Assembly (NCBI RefSeq): GCF_004522215.1
Contig: NZ_SDLR01000011.1
Location: 1-64,000, forward strand
Length of the DNA: 64,000 nt
From: Ammoniphilus sp. YIM 78166
GTDB lineage: Bacteria; Bacillota; Bacilli; Aneurinibacillales; RAOX-1
Reading direction: 5' to 3'
Both the position numbers and the translations under genes were made by a program. The notes beneath the pieces are model-generated. The model saw only the letters and a program-made list of their open reading frames with translations, was not told the DNA's origin and searched no databases. Below, piece after piece: positions 38,981 to 47,549 of this stretch. Each line of letters begins with the position of its first letter. Within the stretch, counting starts at the first letter, position 1.

Positions 38981-39538
38981 CTATTCAAGGTTGGCATGCT
39001 TTCCATACATCTTATTTGAATCCAAGCCCTTTTTCTCCATAAATCTTAGAATCAAGGCATCGTAAAACAACAACATGGTTTGCTCAAAAAGGGAACCCAT
39101 GGGCTGAATCGTTTGGTAGTCGCCAGTTGATTGATTTTTGGGTGCACCTGGCAATTTCACCACAATATCGGCCAATCTTCCAATTGTAGATTCTGGTGAA
39201 ATTGTGACGGCAGCCACTGTTCCGCCAATGTTTTTTGCTTTCTCAGCAATGGCAACCAATGTTTTGGTCTCACCAGAACCTGAACCAATGATCAATAAAT
39301 CATCTTTTTCCAAGTTAGCAGTGACCGTTTCACCTACGATATAGGCATCTATTCCCATGTGCATCATTCTCATGACAAAAGATTTCCCCATGAAACCTGA
39401 GCGGCCGGCACCTGCAACAAAGATTTTCTTGGATTCAAGTATTTTGTTCATTAATTTCTCAGCGTCATCATTAGAGATGAGTTCAACTGTATGACTTAAC
39501 TCTTGAACCACTTGATTTAAATATTGGGTCGTATTCAT
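38981..39538 (-). CDS. hxlB: 6-phospho-3-hexuloisomerase
   Basis: A 185-residue SIS-domain isomerase: FVAGAGRSGFMGKSFVMRMMHMG and GSGSGETKTLV bind the sugar phosphate. It converts hexulose-6-phosphate, the product of HxlA, to fructose-6-phosphate. It starts eight bases after the hxlA stop. Together they fix formaldehyde in the ribulose monophosphate (RuMP) pathway. Confidence 0.94.
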   Translation of the reverse strand: MNTTQYLNQVVQELSHTVELISNDDAEKLMNKILESKKIFVAGAGRSGFMGKSFVMRMMHMGIDAYIVGETVTANLEKDDLLIIGSGSGETKTLVAIAEKAKNIGGTVAAVTISPESTIGRLADIVVKLPGAPKNQSTGDYQTIQPMGSLFEQTMLLFYDALILRFMEKKGLDSNKMYGKHANLE

Positions 39539-39546
39539 GATTACTA

Positions 39547-40194
39547 TTACCCTACTTGAACTGTATCTTGTTTAATTAACTCCTGCATTTTAGCTGCTGC
39601 TGCTTTTTTATCTTCCTTACTGGTAATCCCTCCGCCTACGATGACTAGGTCCGGTTGAGCTTTGATTACTTCTGGAAGAGTTTCTAATTTGATTCCGCCA
39701 GCAATCGCTGTTTTTGCATTTTTAACCACTCTTTTAATGGTAGCAAGGTCTTCAAAAGAATTTTTTCCAACAGCTTGAAGATCGTAGCCTGTATGAACGC
39801 AAATGTAATCAACGCCAAATTCATCTAGTTCTGCTGCACGTGCCGCAATATCTTTGACAGCAATCATATCGGCAAGAATTTGTTTGCCTTGTTTTCTTGC
39901 TTCTGCGACAGCTCCTTTAATGGATTCGTCTTCTGCCGCAGCAAGGATTGTGATGATGTCAGCACCAGCTGCAGAGGCTTGGTTCACTTCATAGCCAGCA
40001 GCATCCATAATTTTAAGGTCAGCTAATACCGTTAGGTTAGGAAATGCAGCTTTTACTTCCTTTACGGCTTTAAGGCCTTCATTGATAACAACAGGTGTTC
40101 CAATTTCGACTACATCTACATAATCTTGAACCTCTTTCACCAATTGAATTGCACCTGGTATGTCTACAAGATCTAAAGCTAATTGTAATTTCAT
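39547..40194 (-). CDS. hxlA: 3-hexulose-6-phosphate synthase
   Basis: A 215-residue orotidine-decarboxylase-fold enzyme: MKLQLALDLVDIPGA, VLADLKIMDAAGYE with catalytic Asp-Lys-Asp, and AIAGGIKLET. It condenses formaldehyde with ribulose-5-phosphate. I use ATG 40194, with AAAGGAGAG eight bases upstream; a longer frame from 40233 is leader. Its promoter element (40268-40301) is shared with zwf and lies beside hxlR. Confidence 0.94.
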   Translation of the reverse strand: MKLQLALDLVDIPGAIQLVKEVQDYVDVVEIGTPVVINEGLKAVKEVKAAFPNLTVLADLKIMDAAGYEVNQASAAGADIITILAAAEDESIKGAVAEARKQGKQILADMIAVKDIAARAAELDEFGVDYICVHTGYDLQAVGKNSFEDLATIKRVVKNAKTAIAGGIKLETLPEVIKAQPDLVIVGGGITSKEDKKAAAAKMQELIKQDTVQVG

Positions 40195-40267
40195 TTTTCG
40201 TTTCTCTCCTTTATTTGGGAATTGGTAAGGCATGGCTTTATTATAAAGCTATAAATACCGTGGTTGG

Positions 40268-40301
40268 AAGTACGCACTTTTAAATCATATAGTGACAAAA
40301 A
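40268..40301 (-). promoter_or_regulatory. HxlR-type operator upstream of hxlAB
   Basis: A 34-bp element read on the minus strand matches the one at 40799-40832 at all but a few bases (core TAAAAGTGCGTACTT). Probably the HxlR binding site and promoter region of hxlAB. Confidence 0.65.
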
Positions 40302-40320
40302 GTATACTGTAAAAACAAAA

Positions 40321-40350
40321 AACCATGTGCGAAAAAATCACACATGGTTC
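40321..40350 (-). terminator. Terminator of hxlR
   Basis: AACCATGTGCGA pairs with CACACATGGTT just beyond the hxlR stop; on the minus strand it is followed by TTTTTTGTTTTT. Confidence 0.8.
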
Positions 40351-40368
40351 TGTAGCTGAATAGACCGC

Positions 40369-40743
40369 CTATAGAGCTGTTCCTCCTTCTTGGGAGGACT
40401 CTTCTTCCTTTATTTCAATAAAAATTTTATATTCTTTTCCCCATTCATACATGGCTTCGAGAATCGGCATTAACGTTTTTCCTCGATCCGTGAGGGAGTA
40501 TTCCACGTGCGGTGGTACCACCGGAAAAACTTCACGATGAACAATAAAATCGGACTCGAGTTCACGAAGCTGATTGACGAGCATCCGCTGAGTAATATTA
40601 GGCATAAGCGCTTTTAGTTCATTAAATCGTTTAGTGCCTTCTTTTCCTAAATACCAAAGAATAAGCATTTTCCATTTTCCGCCGATAACAGCAAGGGTTA
40701 ATTCTTTTTCACAGCTAAATTCTTTTGCACAAACATGTCCCAT
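40369..40743 (-). CDS. hxlR: HxlR-type formaldehyde-responsive regulator
   Basis: A 124-residue winged-helix protein of the HxlR family ([27 protein letters not shown]). The N-terminus reads [10 protein letters not shown], putting Cys11 and Lys13 where Bacillus subtilis HxlR forms its formaldehyde cross-link. It should activate hxlAB in response to formaldehyde. It lies between the two copies of the shared promoter element, so zwf is probably also a target. Confidence 0.88.
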   Translation of the reverse strand: MGHVCAKEFSCEKELTLAVIGGKWKMLILWYLGKEGTKRFNELKALMPNITQRMLVNQLRELESDFIVHREVFPVVPPHVEYSLTDRGKTLMPILEAMYEWGKEYKIFIEIKEEESSQEGGTAL

Positions 40744-40798
40744 TATTCTGCTCCCTTCAAGAAACCATTTTAAGTATACTTTTACACACTATGAGTGG

Positions 40799-40832
40799 TT
40801 TTTGTGACTATATGAAATAAAAGTGCGTACTT
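40799..40832 (+). promoter_or_regulatory. HxlR-type operator upstream of zwf
   Basis: The second copy of the 34-bp element, in the direction of zwf. A further AGTATACTTTT half-site lies at 40773-40783, as it does beside the hxlAB copy. Confidence 0.65.
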
Positions 40833-40926
40833 ACTAACTCATATTATAGCCGTTATACTAATCACAGTACAGATTTAATTGGGTTAATATCCCAAAACAT
40901 ATTTAAAAAAAGTAGGAGGAATAGGG

Positions 40927-42426
40927 ATGAGTACATCGATTCTTTCACCTGGCTTGCGTGGAGAATACTCTCATCAAGCATTAAGTCCGAAGGCAGTAGA
41001 TTCCATAACATTTGTCCTGTTTGGGGCATCAGGGGATTTAGCGAAGAGAAAAATTTACCCTGCTTTATATAATTTATATCTGAACAAAAAGTTGCCAGAG
41101 TCATTTTTAGTTGTTGGGGTTGGGAGAGGCGCATGGTCTGATGAAGAGTTCCAAGCCCGTGTGAAAGATTCGCTATACACTTATTCAAGGCATTTGGTCA
41201 ATGATCAATCCCAAAAGAAAGAATTCGTCAAAAAATTTCGCTATAGTCAATTAGATATTACAAACGAAGAGGGGTATAAGCAGTTACTCGCACTAATAGA
41301 GCATAATGAACAAGAGCTAAGCATGAACGAAAACCGAATGTTTTATTTATCGGTGTCTCCGGAATTCTTTGAGGTGATTAGCTCTAATATCCAAAAAAGC
41401 GGCTTAGGGACAACGAAAGGGTGGAAACGGCTGATTATCGAAAAGCCTTTTGGACATGATTTGAAATCGGCTCAACAATTGAATGAAAATCTCAGGAAAG
41501 TTTTCGCTGAAGAAGAAATATATCGGATTGATCACTATCTTGGAAAGCCGATGGTTCAAAACCTAGAGGCGTTAGAGTTTGCCAACCCTATATTACAATC
41601 CTTATGGAACAATAAGTATATTGCCAATGTGCAAATTACGGCCAGTGAAACCGTTGGGGTGGAAGAGAGAGCAGGCTATTATGAGAAGGCAGGGGCTATT
41701 CGGGATATGGTCCAAAATCATATGTTACAGCTGTTGATGATGACAGCGATGAGTTTGCCAAAGCAAATTACTGCTCAAGAGATTCGTGAGCAAAAAAGAA
41801 AGGTAATGGAGTCTCTTCGACTTATCGATAAGAATGATGTAGTTCAACACGTCGTTCGTGGACAATATGGATCAGGTGAAATGGAGGAGAAGCCTGTCAT
41901 CGGGTATTTGGAAGAACCAGGCGTTCAGGTCTCTTCAAAAAACGATACCTTTATAGCTGCTCGTTTATGGATTGATAATCCCTTTTGGGACGGCGTCCCT
42001 TTTTATATTCGAACAGGAAAAAGAATGGCAGAAAAGTCAACAAAGATTGTAATTGAATTTAAAAATCCATTCCAAAACTCAGAGCCCAATCTATTAATGA
42101 TCTATGTTAATCCTAATGAAGGTGTATCCTTGCAACTCAATAGTAAAAATCCCTTAAACGGAGAGATCGAACCTATAACGGTGGATTTTTCAGCAAGAAA
42201 GGTAGATGTGCCAGAAGCCTATGAACTTTTAATATTTGATGCTCTCCGGGGTGACTCCACTTTCTTTGCCCATTGGGATGAAGTGGAATTATCTTGGAAG
42301 TGGGTTCAGCCGGTACTAGAAGCGTTTGAGGACAATCGCGTGCCCCTTCAATATTACCCGGCTGGGTCGATGGGGCCAGAGACCTCCCATGCATTACTAA
42401 ACGAGCACGGATTCAAATGGTGGTAG
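40927..42426 (+). CDS. zwf: Glucose-6-phosphate 1-dehydrogenase
   Basis: A 499-residue enzyme: nucleotide loop FGASGDLAKRKIYP (about 32-45), substrate signature RIDHYLGKPMVQN and EKPFGHDL. It oxidises glucose-6-phosphate to 6-phosphogluconolactone. In this operon (zwf-gnd-pgi) next to hxlAB it would run the dissimilatory RuMP cycle, burning formaldehyde to CO2 with NADPH. AGGAGGAATAGGG precedes the ATG. Confidence 0.95.
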   Translation: MSTSILSPGLRGEYSHQALSPKAVDSITFVLFGASGDLAKRKIYPALYNLYLNKKLPESFLVVGVGRGAWSDEEFQARVKDSLYTYSRHLVNDQSQKKEFVKKFRYSQLDITNEEGYKQLLALIEHNEQELSMNENRMFYLSVSPEFFEVISSNIQKSGLGTTKGWKRLIIEKPFGHDLKSAQQLNENLRKVFAEEEIYRIDHYLGKPMVQNLEALEFANPILQSLWNNKYIANVQITASETVGVEERAGYYEKAGAIRDMVQNHMLQLLMMTAMSLPKQITAQEIREQKRKVMESLRLIDKNDVVQHVVRGQYGSGEMEEKPVIGYLEEPGVQVSSKNDTFIAARLWIDNPFWDGVPFYIRTGKRMAEKSTKIVIEFKNPFQNSEPNLLMIYVNPNEGVSLQLNSKNPLNGEIEPITVDFSARKVDVPEAYELLIFDALRGDSTFFAHWDEVELSWKWVQPVLEAFEDNRVPLQYYPAGSMGPETSHALLNEHGFKWW

Positions 42427-42454
42427 TTAAATTTAGAAATTAGAGGAGGAAACT

Positions 42455-43351
42455 ATGAAAATCGGATTAATTGGTTTAGGCAAAATGGGCTTAAATCTAG
42501 GAAAGAACTTGATTGATCAAAAATACAAGGTTACAGCGTTTGACTTAAATAGAATGGCAGTTAGAGAAATGGAAGAGTACGGTGGAGTTGGGTGCTATAG
42601 CTTGAAAGATCTTGTACAGTCGTTAGGTACGCCACGAGTGCTTTGGATATTGGTTCCACACTCCGTTGTAGATTCCGTTATCAACGAAATTACCCCTTTT
42701 CTAAGCGCAGGGGATATCGTGATTGAAGCAGGCAATTCGCATTATAAAGAGTCGATTCGTCGATATAATGAGCTGAAGGAAATAGGTGTTCAATTTATGG
42801 ATGTCGGTACTTCAGGGGGTATAGAAGGCGCACGCAATGGAGCCTGTTATATGATTGGGGGCGACCGTGAAGCATGGAGCGTTGTTGAGCCGGTGTTTAG
42901 AGATACATCTGTCGATAAGGGTTACTTATATGCTGGCAAGGCAGGCAGCGGTCATTTTTTAAAAATGATTCATAATGGAATCGAATACGGGATGATGGCT
43001 GCTATTGGAGAAGGCTTCGAGGTTTTAGAGAAAAGCGAATTTGATTTTGACTTTGAACGTGTTGCGATGGTTTGGAATCATGGTTCCGTTATCCGCTCAT
43101 GGTTAATGGAATTAACGGAGAGTGCGTTTTCAAAAGATTCCCAATTGAATCAAATCAAAGGGGCCATGCATTCATCCGGAGAAGGGAAATGGACCGTAGA
43201 AACCGCTTTGGATCTTCAAGCGTCTACCCCGGTGATCGCCATGGCTTTATTAAGCCGCTATCGCTCTTTGGATAATGATACCTTTACAGGAAAAGTGGTT
43301 GCCGCTTTGCGAAACGAATTTGGCGGACATTCAGTAGAAAAACAGTTATAA
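42455..43351 (+). CDS. gnd: 6-phosphogluconate dehydrogenase (short, decarboxylating)
   Basis: A 298-residue enzyme of the short YqeC/GndZ class: GLIGLGKMGLNLGKNL at the N-terminus, MDVGTSGGIEGA and KMIHNGIEYGMM with the catalytic Lys. It produces ribulose-5-phosphate and CO2. It lies 28 bases after zwf, the middle gene of zwf-gnd-pgi. Confidence 0.93.
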   Translation: MKIGLIGLGKMGLNLGKNLIDQKYKVTAFDLNRMAVREMEEYGGVGCYSLKDLVQSLGTPRVLWILVPHSVVDSVINEITPFLSAGDIVIEAGNSHYKESIRRYNELKEIGVQFMDVGTSGGIEGARNGACYMIGGDREAWSVVEPVFRDTSVDKGYLYAGKAGSGHFLKMIHNGIEYGMMAAIGEGFEVLEKSEFDFDFERVAMVWNHGSVIRSWLMELTESAFSKDSQLNQIKGAMHSSGEGKWTVETALDLQASTPVIAMALLSRYRSLDNDTFTGKVVAALRNEFGGHSVEKQL

Positions 43352-43365
43352 AGGAGAGGGAATAA

Positions 43366-44697
43366 ATGACGATCTCGTTTGACTACTCAAATGCATTAGC
43401 CTTTATGAATCACGGTGAAGTGGAAAACTTAGGTGAATTTGTGAAAGTGGCGCATCATTTTCTCCATCAAAAGAAAGGCCCTGGATCGGATTATCTTGGT
43501 TGGGTGGACTTGCCATTTTCCTATAATAAAGAAGAATTTGCCCGAATCGAAATGGCCGCCGAGAAAATTCGAAATCACTCAGATGCCTTGGTGGTGATTG
43601 GCATCGGCGGCTCCTATTTGGGAGCAAGATCGGCCATTGAAGCTCTTTCCCACAGCTTTCATAACCAAATCGGGGATAAGACCCCAATCTATTTTGCTGG
43701 GCAGAATATCAGTTCTACATATATTTCCCATTTGTTTCAATTGTTAGAGGGGAAAGATATTTCAGTTAATGTGATATCCAAATCAGGAACAACAACCGAG
43801 CCTGCTCTTGCTTTTCGTCTTTTCCGGGACTATATGGAGAAAAAATATGGGAAGGAAGAAGCGAGAAGCCGGATTTTTGCTACAACAGATCAAGCTAAAG
43901 GTGCATTAAAAAAGCTTGCGGATGAAGAAGGCTATGAAACCTTTGTGATTCCGGATGATGTGGGTGGACGATATTCAATCCTTACAGCAGTAGGGCTATT
44001 ACCGATTGCTGTAGCAGGATTGGATATCGATCAAATGATGGCAGGGGCCGCAGCAGCCGCTCGGAAATACAGCATTCCTGATTTATGGGACAATGAGTGC
44101 TACCAATACGCTGCAGTAAGAAACGTTTTATATAATAAGGGGAAGGACATTGAATTGTTGGTCAATTATGAACCCTCATTGCATTTCGTATCCGAATGGT
44201 GGAAGCAATTGTTTGGGGAAAGTGAAGGGAAGGACCAAAAGGGGCTCTTTCCAGCATCTGTCGATTTTTCAACAGACTTGCATTCCATGGGACAATATGT
44301 TCAAGAAGGACGTCGAAACCTTATGGAAACCGTTTTGCAAATTAAAACACCTCGGTTAGAGTTGAATATTCAGGAAGATCCGGAAAATGTGGATGGATTA
44401 AATTTCTTAGTCGGCAAGACGATGGATGAAGTCAACAAAAGTGCTTTCCTAGGTACCGTTATGGCTCATGTTGATGGGGGAGTTCCCAATCTCCTCATTG
44501 AGTTGGATGAGTTAAATGAATTCACTTTCGGTGAAATGGTTTATTTCTTTGAGAAGGCTTGTGGAATAAGCGGTCATTTACTAGGAGTAAACCCGTTTGA
44601 TCAGCCAGGTGTCGAGGCCTATAAGAAGAACATGTTTGCTTTATTAGGAAAACCGGGGTTTGAGGAAGAAAAGAAAATTGAAAACTGTGGAGGGTAG
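43366..44697 (+). CDS. pgi: Glucose-6-phosphate isomerase
   Basis: A 443-residue isomerase: [16 protein letters not shown] (sugar-phosphate loop), [30 protein letters not shown] and the C-terminal [12 protein letters not shown]. It turns fructose-6-phosphate from HxlB into glucose-6-phosphate for Zwf, closing the dissimilatory RuMP loop. It starts 14 bases after gnd. Two terminators follow. Confidence 0.95.
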   Translation: MTISFDYSNALAFMNHGEVENLGEFVKVAHHFLHQKKGPGSDYLGWVDLPFSYNKEEFARIEMAAEKIRNHSDALVVIGIGGSYLGARSAIEALSHSFHNQIGDKTPIYFAGQNISSTYISHLFQLLEGKDISVNVISKSGTTTEPALAFRLFRDYMEKKYGKEEARSRIFATTDQAKGALKKLADEEGYETFVIPDDVGGRYSILTAVGLLPIAVAGLDIDQMMAGAAAAARKYSIPDLWDNECYQYAAVRNVLYNKGKDIELLVNYEPSLHFVSEWWKQLFGESEGKDQKGLFPASVDFSTDLHSMGQYVQEGRRNLMETVLQIKTPRLELNIQEDPENVDGLNFLVGKTMDEVNKSAFLGTVMAHVDGGVPNLLIELDELNEFTFGEMVYFFEKACGISGHLLGVNPFDQPGVEAYKKNMFALLGKPGFEEEKKIENCGG

Positions 44698-44731
44698 CTT
44701 AAATAAGAAATAGATTGTAAGGTGAGACAGT

Positions 44732-44850
44732 GACTGTGGTACAGTCGTTTTTACTGCTTCAACATATATTGATAGTTTGAAAAGTAAGTGCTGTCCCGCT
44801 AAATAGAATAGCTAGGATGAAAAAGTTTTTATTCATCCTAGCTTTTTTTA
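44732..44850 (+). terminator. Two terminators after pgi
   Basis: GACTGT(ggt)ACAGTC with TTTTT at 44732-44754, and CTAGGATGAA/TTCATCCTAG with seven T at 44810-44850. The second may also serve the convergent gene. Confidence 0.8.
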
Positions 44851-44874
44851 ATTTCTTATTTACGAGTGATCCTC

Positions 44875-45603
44875 TTATGCCATAGATATATATTGACACG
44901 TCGTAAGACCTGGACCAGAGGAAATGGTAAGCTTATTAAAAGCATCTTCTATATCAATTTGACGATAAGTTTCTACAACTCGGTTATTTTCAAGTAGATT
45001 TTCTCGGTGGCGTAATAGTTCATCGTAATTAGTTAACATTTCTCTTGATCTTTTAAATGAGGAGATTACATAACGTTCTGCAGTTGAACAGCTTGTGATT
45101 ATAACATCAGCATTATGAACTCTTCCGGTAGGTGAATAAGCGATAGCGCTAATGATGCGGTGTTTAGCGCTATTAATTGTCTCAGGTAAAAATGTTGCTG
45201 AAGATGGTACAATATCTTCGACGAGCAAACGGGTAATGCCTCGATCATTAATGGCCTCTAGAATTTGCTCAGGATCATCCTCCACAATAACCTCTTTGTT
45301 AGGCGTCCATACATCCATCCAGTAATGATCCATATGTTGTTTTCCAACATGGAATATGAAGTATTCTGGGTAGATTCGTAGACTACCAGTAATGTTACAT
45401 AACTGTGATCGGTGAAAATCATAGAATCTTGTGATTGCCGCCATGAGAAGAGCACTTGCGCCAGCACTTCCCCCAGGTTGACGTACTACAACTCCGAGTC
45501 TATCTCTTTTATTGAATCCGGGGAATAACTTATCTAGAGAGGACTTGACATCATGATTCGTAATGTCAAAATCTGTCGTTCTTAGAACTTTTGTCGTGTG
45601 CAT
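44875..45603 (-). CDS. Unrecognised 242-residue protein
   Basis: GGAG lies eight bases before the ATG and codon use matches neighbours, so the gene looks real. Visible features are RQPGGSAGASALLMAAITRFYDF, a His cluster HVGKQHMDHYWMDVW and ITSCSTAERYVISSF. No membrane segment or signal peptide. I recognise no family. It is divergent from the FAD synthetase gene and shares its regulatory region, which holds a TnrA/GlnR box, so it may belong to the same nitrogen-linked cluster. Confidence 0.7.
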   Translation of the reverse strand: MHTTKVLRTTDFDITNHDVKSSLDKLFPGFNKRDRLGVVVRQPGGSAGASALLMAAITRFYDFHRSQLCNITGSLRIYPEYFIFHVGKQHMDHYWMDVWTPNKEVIVEDDPEQILEAINDRGITRLLVEDIVPSSATFLPETINSAKHRIISAIAYSPTGRVHNADVIITSCSTAERYVISSFKRSREMLTNYDELLRHRENLLENNRVVETYRQIDIEDAFNKLTISSGPGLTTCQYISMA

Positions 45604-46087
45604 TTTTATAGCTCCAATCTATCCATAATATTGTAAAGGTTTTAACAAATGGCGATTGTATAATTAATCATATATTTACATAAAAAGATAAAAATAAAAT
45701 TATATTTTTTTCATATATTGGGATAATCCTAGAATGAATGTTACGTTATCTACCATTAAAAATTTTTATGTTTAAGTATTATAAAATAAAATCAAAGATT
45801 TTAAGGTACCCGATAATGGCACTCCGGGAATACAACTAATTGTGTCAGAAAATGCGACAATAAAATTGGAAACGTCTCAATATTTGAGAAATAATTGTAG
45901 GTTTCCGTTAATATCTAGGTCATTATATGAATAATTAAATCAAAAAAAATTATGTTGTGTAATGTTTTTTAACATCTAGATAGGAAAGGCACATTTGGAT
46001 ATCTCTATCAATGTATTCTAAATGGACCAATAATCAATATTCTTTTGTGATCAAGAACAACTAAAAATAAGTAAAGGAGTGTATAGT
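45604..46087. other. Divergent intergenic region with nitrogen box
   Basis: A/T-rich DNA of about 480 bases with no gene. It holds a perfect TnrA/GlnR box (listed separately). A near-match TGTAAAGGTTTTAACA at about 45633 is one base too short. No other element is recognised. Confidence 0.5.
45958..45974. promoter_or_regulatory. TnrA/GlnR box upstream of the FAD synthetase gene
   Basis: TGTAATGTTTTTTAACA matches TGTNAN7TNACA exactly, 114 bases before the start codon. Confidence 0.7.
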
Positions 46088-46627
46088 GTGCAAGTGCATA
46101 TGCATAGAACTTTAAAACTTCCTGCATCAGTACTGACTATTGGAGCACTTGATGGGGTTCATCGAGGACATCAAACTTTGATATCTACTGCCAAAAAACG
46201 TGCAATAGAGCTTGCAGTGCCTTTAGTTGTGTATACTTTTGATCCGCCACCAAGGGTCTTCTTTGGAAATTCAATCCAACTAACAACAATTGAAGAGAAG
46301 ATCAAAAGACTTGGGTTTCTTGGGGTAGATCATGTTATTGTAGCTGCTTTTGATACTGATTACGTAGCGAGAGGCGTAGAATCATTCCTTGATGAACTTG
46401 GAGGCTTAAAGCCTTTGGAAGTATGGGAAGGTTCGGATTTCCATTTTGGGAAGAATAGGGAAGGAAATATAAATACTTTACGTGAACGTTTTTTTGTGCA
46501 AGTTTTAGAGCCAATGCGCTGTAGTTCAGGAGAAATAATATCTTCTAGTAGGATTCGATTTTTAATAATGCAGAATATGTTGGGTCAAGCAGATCAACTT
46601 TTGGGATGGCAAGGCGTTAAAGCTTAG
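46088..46627 (+). CDS. FAD synthetase family protein (adenylyltransferase domain only)
   Basis: A 179-residue protein matching the N-terminal FMN adenylyltransferase half of RibF: GALDGVHRGHQTLI with the HxGH-type motif, YTFDPPPRVFF and SSSRIRFLI. The riboflavin kinase half is absent. It would make FAD from FMN, fitting the flavoprotein two genes on. I prefer GTG 46088, eight bases after AAAGGAG. Preceded by a nitrogen box. Confidence 0.82.
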   Translation: MQVHMHRTLKLPASVLTIGALDGVHRGHQTLISTAKKRAIELAVPLVVYTFDPPPRVFFGNSIQLTTIEEKIKRLGFLGVDHVIVAAFDTDYVARGVESFLDELGGLKPLEVWEGSDFHFGKNREGNINTLRERFFVQVLEPMRCSSGEIISSSRIRFLIMQNMLGQADQLLGWQGVKA

Positions 46628-46708
46628 TTTTTAAGTGCATATATAGAGAATTACGTATCAGAAAGTTTGTATGAAGACTGATCCGTATAAACTAGCTCAA
46701 TAAATCAA

Positions 46709-46757
46709 GGAGTTGACACTAAGGCCGAAAATGGTGTTAAGTGTTAACTCCTATTTT
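46709..46757 (+). terminator. Terminator after the FAD synthetase gene
   Basis: GGAGTTgACACT pairs with AGTGTtAACTCC, followed by TATTTTG; moderate strength. Confidence 0.6.
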
Positions 46758-46840
46758 GTTAGTTTCTGCCCCATTTGTCATAAATCTTTTAACTTGAAAT
46801 GAGTGGATGTTATCTTATATCCGGAGGAAAACCAAACTTA

Positions 46841-46857
46841 TGTAAACTTATCTTACA
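46841..46857. promoter_or_regulatory. TnrA/GlnR box upstream of the cupin gene
   Basis: TGTAAACTTATCTTACA matches the consensus exactly, 167 bases before the cupin start. Confidence 0.7.
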
Positions 46858-47023
46858 TTTAGAATGGTATTTTCCTGAAAAGTGAGAAAACTAGATTGGA
46901 ATACCTCTTTTTATATGTGATTATTGTCTTGTATTAAATAAAGTTTTTGATATGACTTGATTTATAGAGAGTCAATGAAATTTAAAAACTTTATTATAAT
47001 AACTAATCTTAGAGGTGAAGAGA

Positions 47024-47440
47024 ATGAGTGAAAAAACTTTAAACAAATCAGAATTCAATTTTTTAAGTACGAAACCAGGTATACAGTTAATTAAAGCAGG
47101 TACTTATGATAAAAAAGAATTAAATGCAGTATTAGGGAATCCAGAACTTAAAAGCCAAATCATTGATGTGCCCGTTACTTCAAGAGAAAATGCATTATCA
47201 GTAGGATTCTACTCAATGCAAAAAACGACAGACAGTTTTGATTTTAATTATGAGTTTTTAGAAGTAAAGGTTATTGTTAGAGGAAATATTGTTGTAAGTG
47301 ATAAAGAAGGGAACAAGTATGTTGGAGAAGTAGGGGATGTTTTCATTTTTAATCCTGGCACAGTTGTTACTTTTGAAGGCGAGAGCGATGGAGATGCGAT
47401 TTATACAGCACATCGTTTGCCTGAACCATTATTCATGTAA
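47024..47440 (+). CDS. EutQ-like cupin protein
   Basis: A 138-residue cupin: KVIVRGNIVVSDKEG, GEVGDVFIFNPGTVVTFEG. It resembles EutQ and ethanolamine-linked cupins. ATG 47024 follows AGAGGTGAAG. The His ligands of metal cupins are poorly kept, so a binding rather than catalytic role is possible. A remnant of the same gene stands before the dmm operon, hinting at a shared role in amine use. The flavoprotein gene follows by 109 bases. Confidence 0.72.
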   Translation: MSEKTLNKSEFNFLSTKPGIQLIKAGTYDKKELNAVLGNPELKSQIIDVPVTSRENALSVGFYSMQKTTDSFDFNYEFLEVKVIVRGNIVVSDKEGNKYVGEVGDVFIFNPGTVVTFEGESDGDAIYTAHRLPEPLFM

Positions 47441-47549
47441 GTTATGAAAGTAAATTAAACCAGGAAGATGATGGGATATTCAAACATATTTTTGGATGAT
47501 TCATCCCAGATTCTTCTTAATCCCTACGTGAACTAAGGAGTGAAGAAAA

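Noticed and set aside
45633-45650. A fourth TnrA box for the 242-residue protein
   Set aside because: TGTAAAGGTTTTAACA has a six-base instead of seven-base spacer, so it was not counted.
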